NCBI RefSeq assembly: GCF_900101875.1 | Contig: NZ_FNAI01000005.1 | Location: 1-64,000 of the forward strand | Reading direction: 5' to 3' | DNA from: Mucilaginibacter pineti | GTDB lineage: Bacteria > Bacteroidota > Bacteroidia > Sphingobacteriales > Sphingobacteriaceae | DNA length: 64,000 nucleotides | Shown: one piece after another, positions 41,642-50,374 of the stretch | Layout: every line of letters starts with the position of its first letter | Position numbering within the stretch: the stretch's first letter is position 1 | Program-made: the position numbers and the translations under genes | The notes under the pieces: model-generated | Database searches by the model: none | Seen by the model: only the letters and a program-made list of their open reading frames with translations | Told to the model about the DNA's origin: nothing

Positions 41642-43981
41642 TTAATATTTTGAAAACGAATAACTGATTCCTAAAGTGTATGTGCGCGGTGCGGCGGCAT
41701 TATAAGTATCGCCATATTGATTGCTGGTTACCGTGGTTGCATAAAGCTTATCAGTAACGTTAAGCACATTGAACCAGATCCCCGCCCCTTTTAACACATT
41801 GCTTTTAACTGTATAGCCCAAACGTAAGTTATAAATATCATAACCACTGTAAGTTTTGGTGTTAGCCGGGTTTGTATAATACTGGTTGATGTGCTGCCAT
41901 TCGCCCGCTATCCTAAAACCAGGAAGATACAATGGCTTGTAAGTAAGCTCGGAATTAGCTATCCATGCCGGTGCGTTGTTCATGCGGTTGCCATCGTAAA
42001 CCTTAACCGTGCTGGTGTTAGTGCTATAGTTGGTGCTTACTTCACTATAGGAAACATAGGTATGCCTTGCATTGGTGCCGCTAAACCTGAAGGTAAGCTC
42101 CTTAACGGGGGCAATTGTTAAAGCGTATTCCACACCGCGATGACGGGTTGCACCCGCGTTTTGGTTTTGGGTGGTATTATCTGGCAATAACTGGTTAATG
42201 ATTTCGTTGTGGCCTTCCAGGTCGAACAAGCTCATTTCAAAATACAACATCTTATCAAATGCCGAAAACCAGCCACCCAACTCATAATTATCAAATGTGG
42301 CTTGCTTTAGGGGAGTAAGCTGCCTTGCGCTATACAGATCGCCGGTTTCTGGCGGTTGAAAGCCTACGCTGTAGTTGGCATAAAAGCCTTTGTTAGCACC
42401 CAGATCATACGTCAGACCCAATTTCGGTGCAACAATATTAAAGGTGTTTGTTTCCTGCTGTTTGTACTTGGTTTCGTTGGCAGGGAGGCTGTTGGTAAAA
42501 TTGTAATGCACCCTATCATAACGCAAACCGCCAACTATGCGCAATGCCGCTAAGGGTTTAATTTCGTACTGAACATAGGCTGCGGTATTGAACAATTTAA
42601 TACCATAATTATCAATGTACTTGCCGGTGTTGGTAAAGCTTGTGTAATAGTTATTAGCTACATCTTTGTTTATATCCAGATACTGGGCGTAGTATGAACT
42701 TGGGCTATCGTCTAAATAAACACCACCAATAAGGCGCGAATGCAGGAAATCAAAATCGGCACGGTGCTGCGCCAGCAGACCGTAGCTTTGAAACTTCTGA
42801 TCGTTAACCTGTCCGTTTGAACTTTGGTAATTACCTGCGTTATCCCTCACATCTGATATATAATAACTGGGCAGCTGCGCGGTTGAATTATCGCGGAAGA
42901 ACAGGGTTACAAAGGTGCTATTCTTGTCATCCCACTTATGATCCAGCCTGGTACTTGCCCGAAATGCCTCAACCTTACGATAAGTAAAACGCTGATTTGC
43001 GCCGTAACTGCGGCTATAAAACCGGGTACTATCTAAACTGCCTGGTGTTTGGGTGTTGAGGTAATTATACGCTGCCGAAGTGGTTAAACGGGTAGCAGGC
43101 GTAAAATCATAAGTGGTTTTAAAATTTGCTGAGTATTTATCAAAGTTGGAATAGTCCTGCCAGCTATCTTTTTGGTGGGCGACGTAGCCACCGATATACA
43201 ATCCAAATTTTCCCTGAGTAAAACCACCATCGGCATCAACCCTGCGGTAGTGATAATTATTACCCTGAACGGATACGTTGCCTGCATAACCCGCAGGCGG
43301 CCCCTGGGTAATAAAGTTTACTGCGCCACCTATCGAATTACTACCATAAAGTGATGAGGCTGGCCCCTTGATCACTTCGATATCCTTAACACCCGACATG
43401 TTAATTTCATACAACGAGTTATGGTTAAAGATGCCTGTAGGGCGGATAGGCAAACCATCTTCCATGTATAAATACAGGGCATTATAAGTAATGGGTTGGC
43501 GGATGGCCATCGTGTGTTGCTCGTTACCCAGATCAACCATGTAAACGCCTGCAACTTTGTTTAACAGTTGGTACAAGGCGGTAGCCTTGGTATCTTTTAT
43601 TTGGGTAGAGTTTATTTTACTGATAGCGATGGGCGCATCCTGCCGTGCCTGCCCTTCGCGGCTGGCGGTTACCACAACGGGCTGAAGATCTAAAGTAGAT
43701 GGCGACAGCGCTGCATTAACCCGATTACCGGTAATGTTGACAATCTGTTGATTATAGCCCACCATAGTGAGCCTTACCTGAGCAACACCCTGGCTAATGG
43801 CAAAAGTTCCCTTAGCATCGGTAGCGCCTAATTTAACGCCATTGGCATTATTATATATCATGGCACCTGCAAGGGCTTCGTGGGTGTTGGCATCGGTTAC
43901 TGTAAGATGTATAGTTGTTTGGCTGTAAGTAAGCTTATTAAAAAGTGTAAATAGGATAAACAGGATGAAATATTTTTTCAT
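41642..43981 (-). CDS. TonB-dependent receptor of the metal-acquisition island
   Basis: 779 residues from MKKYFILFILFTLF (ATG at 43981). The frame is open upstream to 44062, but that adds no signal. Carboxypeptidase-like domain (~24-105: VTDANTHEALAGAMIYN), plug (~110-235: LYQLLNKVAGVYMVDLG, VIKGPASSLYGSNSIGGAVNFI), barrel to the terminal SFSKY. The FecA/siderophore-type plug and the PepSY partner point to a chelated metal, probably iron; copper is possible given the metal-binding lipoprotein. Confidence 0.93.
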   Translation of the reverse strand: MKKYFILFILFTLFNKLTYSQTTIHLTVTDANTHEALAGAMIYNNANGVKLGATDAKGTFAISQGVAQVRLTMVGYNQQIVNITGNRVNAALSPSTLDLQPVVVTASREGQARQDAPIAISKINSTQIKDTKATALYQLLNKVAGVYMVDLGNEQHTMAIRQPITYNALYLYMEDGLPIRPTGIFNHNSLYEINMSGVKDIEVIKGPASSLYGSNSIGGAVNFITQGPPAGYAGNVSVQGNNYHYRRVDADGGFTQGKFGLYIGGYVAHQKDSWQDYSNFDKYSANFKTTYDFTPATRLTTSAAYNYLNTQTPGSLDSTRFYSRSYGANQRFTYRKVEAFRASTRLDHKWDDKNSTFVTLFFRDNSTAQLPSYYISDVRDNAGNYQSSNGQVNDQKFQSYGLLAQHRADFDFLHSRLIGGVYLDDSPSSYYAQYLDINKDVANNYYTSFTNTGKYIDNYGIKLFNTAAYVQYEIKPLAALRIVGGLRYDRVHYNFTNSLPANETKYKQQETNTFNIVAPKLGLTYDLGANKGFYANYSVGFQPPETGDLYSARQLTPLKQATFDNYELGGWFSAFDKMLYFEMSLFDLEGHNEIINQLLPDNTTQNQNAGATRHRGVEYALTIAPVKELTFRFSGTNARHTYVSYSEVSTNYSTNTSTVKVYDGNRMNNAPAWIANSELTYKPLYLPGFRIAGEWQHINQYYTNPANTKTYSGYDIYNLRLGYTVKSNVLKGAGIWFNVLNVTDKLYATTVTSNQYGDTYNAAAPRTYTLGISYSFSKY

Positions 43982-44070
43982 ACAAAGTGTATATAGGGCA
44001 TTTGCCCCGCGTGTAAAAAAATCGGGATAGTTATAGCGGCTTTTGTTATGGCTACGATGCAATAAGGCCC

Positions 44071-44103
44071 AGACTTACGAAGTTTTAAAAACTTCGTAAG
44101 TCT
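44071..44103. repeat. Perfect palindrome, 16-base arms
   Basis: AGACTTACGAAGTTTT (44071-44086) is the exact reverse complement of 44088-44103, with a one-base centre. It lies in the 286-base gap between the TonB receptor and the Cys-motif gene. A 'GATTGC...TTCGCAATGACA' string just downstream (44140-44162) resembles another known interspersed repeat of the phylum (from memory). Confidence 0.9.
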
Positions 44104-44267
44104 AAAACACGCATGCAAAGTCTGCACTTATCCTATGGGATTGCTTTGTTCTTCGCAATGACATAGTGGGTAAATGCCATGATATAATTAATCAATGCAT
44201 ATCAACCATTGTCCATGCGAAAGGATCGCAAAGCCATCAATCAAAAAACCGGGAAATAAAATGAGGA

Positions 44268-44639
44268 TTATCCTAACTGCGGAGGGCGGAAAACAGTACC
44301 GACAGGGCTAACCGGTAAGGTGCTGTTGTACGGGGTTACAATTACTTGCAACAGGTGGGAGTGAAATTTAATGACCGTTGTACTGATCACGTAAACCTCC
44401 TGAAAGAGGCTCTTTTGCGATTGCCTTTCATCGCTGGCCTGCTTGTCCTCTGCCTGTTTTATCTTTTTCATGAAATAGCATTTACCATCGCAATGCATCC
44501 AGGGCTTGTCCCTGTTTTCGCAAAGCTTGGTGGCAATGTAATTCCTGTTCATTTCAAAACCCGCATAAATAAACAAATGCGAGAAATTGACCGTGACCAG
44601 CGAAAAGATGAGTAAATAGGCTGTTATACGTTGCAGCAT
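44268..44639 (-). CDS. Small membrane-anchored Cys-motif protein
   Basis: 123 residues. An N-terminal hydrophobic segment (ITAYLLIFSLVTVNFSHLFIYAGF) precedes a conserved-looking motif LCENRDKPWMHCDGKCYFMKK with three Cys and a His, then a charged helix (QAEDKQASDE). I recall similar CxN-x-DKP-x3-C-x-GKC proteins near Bacteroidota metal receptor genes. Metal binding or sensing is plausible but unproven. It lies upstream of the TonB receptor on the same strand. Confidence 0.8.
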   Translation of the reverse strand: MLQRITAYLLIFSLVTVNFSHLFIYAGFEMNRNYIATKLCENRDKPWMHCDGKCYFMKKIKQAEDKQASDERQSQKSLFQEVYVISTTVIKFHSHLLQVIVTPYNSTLPVSPVGTVFRPPQLG

Positions 44640-44696
44640 GTTGCCGCAAAGGTAAATTGAATACAGTTAATAATCAACGTAAATTTTAAACTATTA

Positions 44697-45053
44697 TCAG
44701 TTGCTCCGTTTTAAAGTGGCGGCCAAATGTTCGCCTTTGTAAACAATGTGCAGGGTTAACGAGTCGGCATATATTTTGCCTGTATGGGGAGCATTTCCAT
44801 TTGGTACCGGCACGTTAAAAGAAAAATCGTTACCGTTGATCATTCCGTCGGTGATCTTCACTTCTCCCTGCGGTGTTAGGGCTGTACCGGTTAACTTGTC
44901 ACTATCAACTTTAAATGTGTAGTTCAACGGCATATCATGACCATCTTTCATTTTCAGGATACCTGTCCACTTGCCGCTGATATCAATTGTGACCGCATAA
45001 CAAACGACAAAAAACAATAAAGCAAGGGTAGTTACAAAGGTCTTCTTTTTCAT
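44697..45053 (-). CDS. Small secreted protein, paralogue B of three
   Basis: 118 residues with a signal peptide (MKKKTFVTTLALLFFVVCYA). Shared pattern: ISGKWTGILKMKDGHDMPLNYTFKVDSDKLTGTALTPQGEVKITDGMINGNDFSF, then PHTGKIYADSL. Clearly related to the products at 39508 and 45791. It sits between the Cys-motif gene and a four-helix membrane protein gene. Confidence 0.85.
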   Translation of the reverse strand: MKKKTFVTTLALLFFVVCYAVTIDISGKWTGILKMKDGHDMPLNYTFKVDSDKLTGTALTPQGEVKITDGMINGNDFSFNVPVPNGNAPHTGKIYADSLTLHIVYKGEHLAATLKRSN

Positions 45054-45156
45054 GGGGGATTGTATTTTGGACCATGCAAAAAACTGCCGGCCAATACTGA
45101 TACAATCATTTGGTTAAAAAGTTTTCTACTGGATTAAAATCAAAGAAATAATATCG

Positions 45157-45576
45157 TTAAATGATTAGTGTAGTAGCCATTATATATTTGCGTTTTTTAA
45201 CAACGCCACATCCCGCCCAAATCTCTAAAGGAACAATTGCAACAATAGCTATCCGGTAAAATAAACTGGTATGCACAAGGTCAGTAAATACAGAAAACAG
45301 ATCGGCAAAAAGAAAAAGACAAACAAGCACTATCAATAATATTTTACGTTGCGTACCCGCCAATGCGCAAACCAACATACAAGCAAAAAAACCAGCTAAA
45401 AATACAATTACAATAGAGATGAGCTCCGCCTGAGTACCAATAGGGACATGCTTTTTTGCAGAGCCTTCTGTGATTGAATTTATAATAATGTCATGCGGTA
45501 AGTTTACCAGCAACACCACAATAAAAGCCAGGAAAATAACAATGACCCCTTTAATAAAATCGAGAAGTAGTTTCAA
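45157..45576 (-). CDS. Four-helix membrane protein of unknown function
   Basis: 139 residues with hydrophobic segments near 8-28, 50-70, 75-95 and 105-122, and a short polar loop (TEGSAKKHVPIGTQ) after the first. No family recognised. It lies between two of the three paralogous secreted-protein genes on the same strand. Confidence 0.7.
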   Translation of the reverse strand: MKLLLDFIKGVIVIFLAFIVVLLVNLPHDIIINSITEGSAKKHVPIGTQAELISIVIVFLAGFFACMLVCALAGTQRKILLIVLVCLFLFADLFSVFTDLVHTSLFYRIAIVAIVPLEIWAGCGVVKKRKYIMATTLII

Positions 45577-45742
45577 CGGCTTACTATTAAATAGACATTT
45601 TACTTACTGATTTTCAATAAATTAAGAAACTAAGTTAGTGTTTATTTATAGCTTATAGTTTTAAACTACTCCAACAGACAATTTTAATGAGTGAACACGC
45701 AGATTAAATGAGCGAACTAAGATATTCAACCTCCATATACAA

Positions 45743-45773
45743 AAAAAGCGCCCTGTTTAATAGGGCGCTTTTT
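45743..45773 (-). terminator. Terminator of paralogue C
   Basis: AAAAAGCGCCCT (45743-45754) pairs exactly with 45762-45773. In minus-strand RNA a U-run follows the stem. It lies 18 bases after the stop codon of the gene at 45791. Confidence 0.92.
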
Positions 45774-45790
45774 AATGTTTTTATAAGAGG

Positions 45791-46153
45791 TTATTTTTTA
45801 TCAACCGGTCTTTTCAAAACCGAATGTAGTTTTGAACCATCTATATCCAGATCAATAGTTACCGAATCGGCATATAACTTGCCCGTGTGGGCTATATCCA
45901 TACCGCTGGTTGCTACATTAAATGAAAAGTCGGCGCCCTTTATTTTTCCGTTGGTAATATCTACGTTGCCATCCGGCGTTAAAGCCGTTCCGGTTAGTTT
46001 TTCACCATCAACTTTAAAATCATAAAGCAAGGGGTATTGGGTGCCCTGAACATCAACTTTTCCGGCCCATTTTCCGCTAAGGTCTGCAACGGCGGCAAGG
46101 CATATCATAAAGCAACTTACTAATAAAGCGGTAGTAACAATCGTTTTTTTCAT
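45791..46153 (-). CDS. Small secreted protein, paralogue C of three
   Basis: 120 residues with a signal peptide (MKKTIVTTALLVSCFMICLA). Shared pattern: DLSGKWAGKVDVQGTQYPLLYDFKVDGEKLTGTALTPDGNVDITNGKIKGADFSF, then AHTGKLYADSV. It has its own terminator, so it is probably transcribed alone. Function unknown. Confidence 0.85.
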   Translation of the reverse strand: MKKTIVTTALLVSCFMICLAAVADLSGKWAGKVDVQGTQYPLLYDFKVDGEKLTGTALTPDGNVDITNGKIKGADFSFNVATSGMDIAHTGKLYADSVTIDLDIDGSKLHSVLKRPVDKK

Positions 46154-46297
46154 GTGGTTTAATTTTACCCAATATAAGCTATTTACATTAAAGGATAGTT
46201 AGCTGAAAATTATTTTACAATGTGCCGGGAGCTGCATTAACGTCTTTTTTATTTTGATATATTAACTTATTGTTATTTAGCGGGGCAAATATTTGTT

Positions 46298-46305
46298 TAA
46301 TTTTG
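46298..46305 (+). promoter_or_regulatory. Candidate -7 box (TAATTTTG) abutting the gene at 46311
   Basis: A full TAnnTTTG match ending 5 bases before the ATG. A TTG at 46270-46272 is 25 bases upstream, slightly beyond the usual spacing. Confidence 0.4.
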
Positions 46306-46310
46306 GCACG

Positions 46311-46610
46311 ATGAAAAAAGTGGAAGTACTAAAGCTGATGGACTTGATTGAAGATATCAAGAAACTTGATGAATTGATTTTGGCCAGTCGTAAAAAAAAG
46401 ACTTCTGAATTTGTACTGAACCAGTACGAAGCAAAAAAGATCAAAATGGTTGGTTCTATTATCAATGAATTGGCTAACCCTCCTATACAATCTATTGAAA
46501 GCTACCTGCTTATTCAAAAAATTCTGAATAAATATTACCCCAATATAACTGCAGATGAATTGCCTAACGACGGCGATATCAGTAAAATAATTGCTATTAT
46601 TGAAGGATAA
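46311..46610 (+). CDS. Small cytoplasmic helical protein of unknown function
   Basis: 99 residues from the ATG at 46311. A TTG at 46293 is in frame but overlaps the promoter-like box. Largely helical and charged: KLMDLIEDIKKLDELILASRKKK, then NQYEAKKIKMVGSIINELANPP. No signal peptide or recognised domain. It is convergent with the acetolactate decarboxylase gene, with only 2 bases between the stops. Confidence 0.7.
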   Translation: MKKVEVLKLMDLIEDIKKLDELILASRKKKTSEFVLNQYEAKKIKMVGSIINELANPPIQSIESYLLIQKILNKYYPNITADELPNDGDISKIIAIIEG

Positions 46611-46612
46611 CC

Positions 46613-47425
46613 CTATTGCTTTTTGCCGTTCTCTACGCTTTTAATATCATCCTTCCGGTCTTTCTTAAAGTCGAAGTTGTTAAAGTCTGTTGTTTGCGGC
46701 AGTTGCATGGTATAGCTGTTCAATAGATCAATCTCAACAGTGATATCCTGCGTTATTACGTCTATCATGTGCCCCCCGTTAGCTTTATCGGCAGATAAAA
46801 AATGGAAATGATACCCGGTAATAAATGAACCCTCCATAAATGCAGGTGTGCGAAAACCTACCAGATCGCCGTCGATATCGGTGTGGTTAAAAAAATGTTG
46901 CCTGTCCAACATGGCTGCCAGTGGCAGGTAAGGTTTTTCAACGGGAGGAAAGGCCCGGGTTTTTACCAGCCTAAATTTACCTTTAATGTGTATGGCATAA
47001 ATACCGTTAGTGTTGGTAAGCAAACTATCTAAATAACTAAACAGCCCTGCTTTGGTCAATTCTCCGGTTCTTTTATAAACCTTTTTTGGCTGAAAAAAGC
47101 ATACCACAGCGTATGGTGTTTTCCCGGTATCTATCAGTTGTGTTGTTTTCCCGGTAGCCTGGGTTTGGTAAAGTTTACCATTAAGTAACAGCAATTCGCC
47201 ATCAAGTTTTCCGGGGGCACCCAATCCAAAATCGCCTTGTTTTAAAAGCTGTTTATACGGATAAAACGCATCGTACAAGCCACCTATAAAGCCAGCCGCG
47301 AAACCCGCACTGAACAGGTTACCGCCATGCGTATTTAAAGGTTTAGTTTTTTGCTGCGCCATGCCTTGTAAGGCCATGAAAATGCAGATAATCAGCAGAG
47401 AAAAATACTTGTAAGGCTTAAGCAT
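46613..47425 (-). CDS. Acetolactate decarboxylase with signal peptide
   Basis: 270 residues from MLKPYKY at 47425 (an alternative ATG lies at 47449). Converts acetolactate to acetoin. Family landmarks: KLDGELLLLNGKLYQ, DIDGDLVGFRTPAFM, and the zinc-binding GYHFHFLSADKANGGHMID with three His. The N-terminal ICIFMALQGMAQQ is a signal peptide, so it should act in the periplasm, unlike the cytoplasmic AlsD/BudA of many fermenters. No acetolactate synthase gene adjoins it. Confidence 0.9.
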   Translation of the reverse strand: MLKPYKYFSLLIICIFMALQGMAQQKTKPLNTHGGNLFSAGFAAGFIGGLYDAFYPYKQLLKQGDFGLGAPGKLDGELLLLNGKLYQTQATGKTTQLIDTGKTPYAVVCFFQPKKVYKRTGELTKAGLFSYLDSLLTNTNGIYAIHIKGKFRLVKTRAFPPVEKPYLPLAAMLDRQHFFNHTDIDGDLVGFRTPAFMEGSFITGYHFHFLSADKANGGHMIDVITQDITVEIDLLNSYTMQLPQTTDFNNFDFKKDRKDDIKSVENGKKQ

Positions 47426-47544
47426 GATAAGGATTTTTTTATACTGCAAAGCAATTGTTTTACCACCATGTATGCAAATAATTTATGTTGATTACCGGCA
47501 ACCAAATTTTACTTTAGCCTTACGGGGATGGCCGCCCTATATAC

Positions 47545-47552
47545 TAAATTTG
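47545..47552 (+). promoter_or_regulatory. Candidate -7 box (TAAATTTG) of the DsbA/FrnE-like gene
   Basis: A full TAnnTTTG match giving a leader of ~24 bases. No TTG at -33 is obvious. Confidence 0.4.
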
Positions 47553-47579
47553 TGTACAGTTAAAAAAAGGAAACAGGAT

Positions 47580-48287
47580 ATGAAAATTGAAATATGGTCT
47601 GATGTGATGTGCCCATTTTGCTACATTGGCAAACGCAGGTTTGAAGAAGCACTTGTGCAATTTGAAAACCGCGACCAGGTAGAGATTGAATGGAAAAGCT
47701 TTCAGTTAAACCCGGATATGAAAACAGATCCGTCTGTAAATATTACACAATACCTTGCCGATGTAAAGGGTTGGACGCTGGAATATGCCAGGGAAATGAA
47801 CAGCCACGTTACCCAAATGGCCGCCGAAGTTGGGTTGACTTATAATTTTGACACTGCGGTTGTGGCTAACAGCTTTAACGCCCACAGGTTTAGCCACCTG
47901 GCAAAACAACATGGTTTGGGTGATACCGCCGAAGAAGCATTATTTAACGCCTATTTCACCCGCGGACTAAATATCGACGATAACGATACCCTGGTACAAT
48001 TAGGTACCGAAATAGGCCTCGACGCCGAAGAAATCAAACAAACCCTTAGCAGTGACACCTTTGCCGCCGATGTAAAGCACGATATAATTGAAGCCCAGGA
48101 ATTAGGGATTCGTGGTGTTCCGTTTTTTGTGGTGAACAATAAATATGGCATTTCGGGCGCGCAAGCCGTACCTGTATTTACCCAAACCATCGAAACCGCG
48201 TTTAACGAATGGCAGCAGGAAAATCCCAAGCCAAGCCTTACCATTATTGAAGGTGAATCATGCACACCCGATGGCGATTGCGGATAA
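47580..48287 (+). CDS. DsbA-family oxidoreductase (FrnE-like)
   Basis: 235 residues from the ATG at 47580; the longer frame to 47424 has no supported start. Thioredoxin fold with active site C11-P-F-C14 (DVMCPFCYIGKRRFE), a helical insertion, and cis-Pro loop GIRGVPFFVVNNKYGISGAQ. A C-terminal CTPDGDC adds two Cys, typical of FrnE-type proteins. No signal peptide, so cytoplasmic. Probably redox or isomerase activity on unknown partners. Confidence 0.93.
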   Translation: MKIEIWSDVMCPFCYIGKRRFEEALVQFENRDQVEIEWKSFQLNPDMKTDPSVNITQYLADVKGWTLEYAREMNSHVTQMAAEVGLTYNFDTAVVANSFNAHRFSHLAKQHGLGDTAEEALFNAYFTRGLNIDDNDTLVQLGTEIGLDAEEIKQTLSSDTFAADVKHDIIEAQELGIRGVPFFVVNNKYGISGAQAVPVFTQTIETAFNEWQQENPKPSLTIIEGESCTPDGDCG

Positions 48288-48361
48288 TAATATTTACACA
48301 TAGTTAAAACTATTATATATAAAGCACGTAAAAGGCTAATACGTACCTTTTTAATGCGCTT

Positions 48362-49060
48362 ATGAAAAACCTGTACTACACAATTGGGGCTTTATTTTTA
48401 TTGACCATCTCGTTTAGCAGTTGCAAGCTCGATTACCCTGTAACACCAACTGAGGCCAATACCATCCCCATAAAAGGTTATCATCCACCAGATACTACAG
48501 GCACTAATCCGGACAATCCTGCAACGCCGGGAGAATACTACTTTACCTGCTCGTTAGACGGCGCTAAAATAAACTGGCAAACTACAGATGGTTTTAACGG
48601 CTGGGTTACCGGTTCGGCAGGCGCTACTTCAAATGATCAGGGCGAAATTACGGGGAGCCTGATAGCTACAATTTCCGATTCGAAAAACTTTCAGCCGCAA
48701 ATAGGTATTGAGATAGGCACATTCCATGTTTTGCCTGATGGCGACCGCGCAGATGCATTTAACAGTTTAGTTAAACCGGAGCAATGGAATTTCGGAGTAG
48801 AGAATAATGGTCGTGATACTAAATATATAACCATCAGCTATGTAGATGCAACCGGAAAGATGTATACCAGCGCGCTGGCAACCCAGACCGGAACCGTAAC
48901 AATAGTGTCGGCAACCCCAATACCAAAGGAGCTTGGTTTCGATGACAGTATAAAAATAAAACTCACCTTCTCGTGCCTGTTATACCCGGTAGATAAAACA
49001 GGCCCACCATTAACCCTGGTAGCAGGCGAAGCAACCGTACGCTTGGAAAATCTTTTATAG
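48362..49060 (+). CDS. Lipoprotein of unknown function
   Basis: 232 residues; the lipobox ends at Cys21 (SFSSC). A Pro/Thr-rich linker (PPDTTGTNPDNPATPGE) leads to a ~180-residue beta-rich domain (YFTCSLDGAKINWQT, LIATISDSKNFQPQIGIEIG, GTVTIVSATPIPKELGF). Many Bacteroidota surface lipoproteins look like this. I cannot name a family. Confidence 0.8.
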   Translation: MKNLYYTIGALFLLTISFSSCKLDYPVTPTEANTIPIKGYHPPDTTGTNPDNPATPGEYYFTCSLDGAKINWQTTDGFNGWVTGSAGATSNDQGEITGSLIATISDSKNFQPQIGIEIGTFHVLPDGDRADAFNSLVKPEQWNFGVENNGRDTKYITISYVDATGKMYTSALATQTGTVTIVSATPIPKELGFDDSIKIKLTFSCLLYPVDKTGPPLTLVAGEATVRLENLL

Positions 49061-49139
49061 TCAATTAAAAGGTAATAATTAATCCATTCAAAGCCAGTTA
49101 ATTACTGCAAATCCATCTAAAAGTAAAAAACCTTATTAC

Positions 49140-49209
49140 TTGTACCAAATACAATTAATATAACCTATATTTGCGTTCATAAAACTAAGTGTACTTTTTA
49201 CACTTAGTT
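49140..49209 (+). promoter_or_regulatory. MFS promoter with operator-like dyad
   Basis: TTG (49140-49142), a 23-base spacer, and TATATTTG (49166-49173), then an 11-base perfect dyad: AACTAAGTGTA (49183-49193), CTTTT, TACACTTAGTT (49199-49209). The dyad lies at the expected transcription start and ends 8 bases before the ATG, so a bound repressor would block initiation. No regulator gene adjoins. Confidence 0.75.
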
Positions 49210-49217
49210 GATAGGAA

Positions 49218-50372
49218 ATGATAGATACGCCAATAAAAACACAATCAGTAAATACAAGGCTACAGCTTCGTATAGCCGTGGGCGCTATGTTTTTTATGGC
49301 GGGCCTAAGCTTTTCCAGTTGGGCATCGCGCATTGCCAGTGTACAGCAAACAATGGGTTTGTCTGACGCTGCTTTGGGGGCTGTACTGTTTTCATTGCCG
49401 GTAGGTTTAATGCTTTCCCTTCCGTTCTCGGGTTGGCTGATCACCAAAATTGGCAGCCGTAAATTGCTTATAGGTGCGCTGTTAGTTTATGCGGTAGCAT
49501 TGGTTACACTTGGGTTGGCGCAAAATACTTTTCAGCTTATTGTATGCCTTATTTGCTTTGGCTTTAGCAGCAACGCGGTTAATATATCTGTAAACACACA
49601 GGCCGTGGCCACCGAACAAATTTATCAGAAACCAATACTGGCTTCATTTCATGGTTTATGGAGTTTGGCGGGCTTCGCCGGTGCCGGTATAGGTACTTTT
49701 ATGATAGCCAATGGCATTGCCCCTTTCCATCATTTTTTACTGATGATGGTGGTTATAGCCGCCGGCGTTGTAATAGCCGCCCGGTATTTAAAGGATGATA
49801 AAGTAGCCAGCGCCGGACCAGTATTTGTAATGCCCGACAAATCATTAATAAAATTAGGTGTCATCGCTTTTTGTTCGATGATATGTGAAGGGGCCATGTT
49901 TGATTGGAGCGTTATCTACTTTAAAAAAGTAGTACTTGCCCCAACAGCATTGGTGGGTATTGGATTCACCGCATTTATGTTCACTATGGCTGGTGGCCGT
50001 TTCGTAGCCGATTGGTTCGCACATCGTTTCGGCTTAAAACGCACCTTGCAGGTAAGCGGCTCTTTAACCGCCGCAGGTTTGGCAATAGCTGTAATTTTCC
50101 CTTACTTATATACCGCTATAGCGGGCTTTTTGCTCGTTGGTGCAGGTGTATCATCCGTTGTACCTATGGTGTACAGCGCCGCTGGTAAATCAAAAACCAT
50201 GCAGCCCGGCGTAGCTTTGGCTGCGGTATCAACCATTGGTTTTATGGGCTTTTTAATAGGGCCACCGGTAATAGGCTTTATAGCAGGTATAGCTACATTA
50301 AGGGCATCCTTTGTGTTGATAGCGCTTATGGGTGTATCTGTAGTGGTGGTATCTACCAAAGCCAAATTATAA
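49218..50372 (+). CDS. Major facilitator superfamily transporter
   Basis: 384 residues with ~12 membrane helices. The N-terminal LRIAVGAMFFMAGLSFSSWASRI and the helix 2-3 loop GWLITKIGSRKLL are typical of YbjJ-like MFS members. The second-half loop ADWFAHRFGLKRTL is also conserved. Substrate unknown; sugars or small organic molecules are possible. Probably monocistronic under the dyad-containing promoter. Confidence 0.9.
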   Translation: MIDTPIKTQSVNTRLQLRIAVGAMFFMAGLSFSSWASRIASVQQTMGLSDAALGAVLFSLPVGLMLSLPFSGWLITKIGSRKLLIGALLVYAVALVTLGLAQNTFQLIVCLICFGFSSNAVNISVNTQAVATEQIYQKPILASFHGLWSLAGFAGAGIGTFMIANGIAPFHHFLLMMVVIAAGVVIAARYLKDDKVASAGPVFVMPDKSLIKLGVIAFCSMICEGAMFDWSVIYFKKVVLAPTALVGIGFTAFMFTMAGGRFVADWFAHRFGLKRTLQVSGSLTAAGLAIAVIFPYLYTAIAGFLLVGAGVSSVVPMVYSAAGKSKTMQPGVALAAVSTIGFMGFLIGPPVIGFIAGIATLRASFVLIALMGVSVVVVSTKAKL

Positions 50373-50374
50373 AC

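Noticed and set aside
43982..44062. Longer start for the metal-island TonB receptor
   Set aside because: The added 27 residues are polar and would bury the signal peptide; MKKYFILFILFTLF is a standard start.
47424..47579. 52-residue N-terminal extension of the DsbA/FrnE-like protein
   Set aside because: It crosses the likely promoter (TAAATTTG) and the thioredoxin fold starts exactly at the ATG at 47580.
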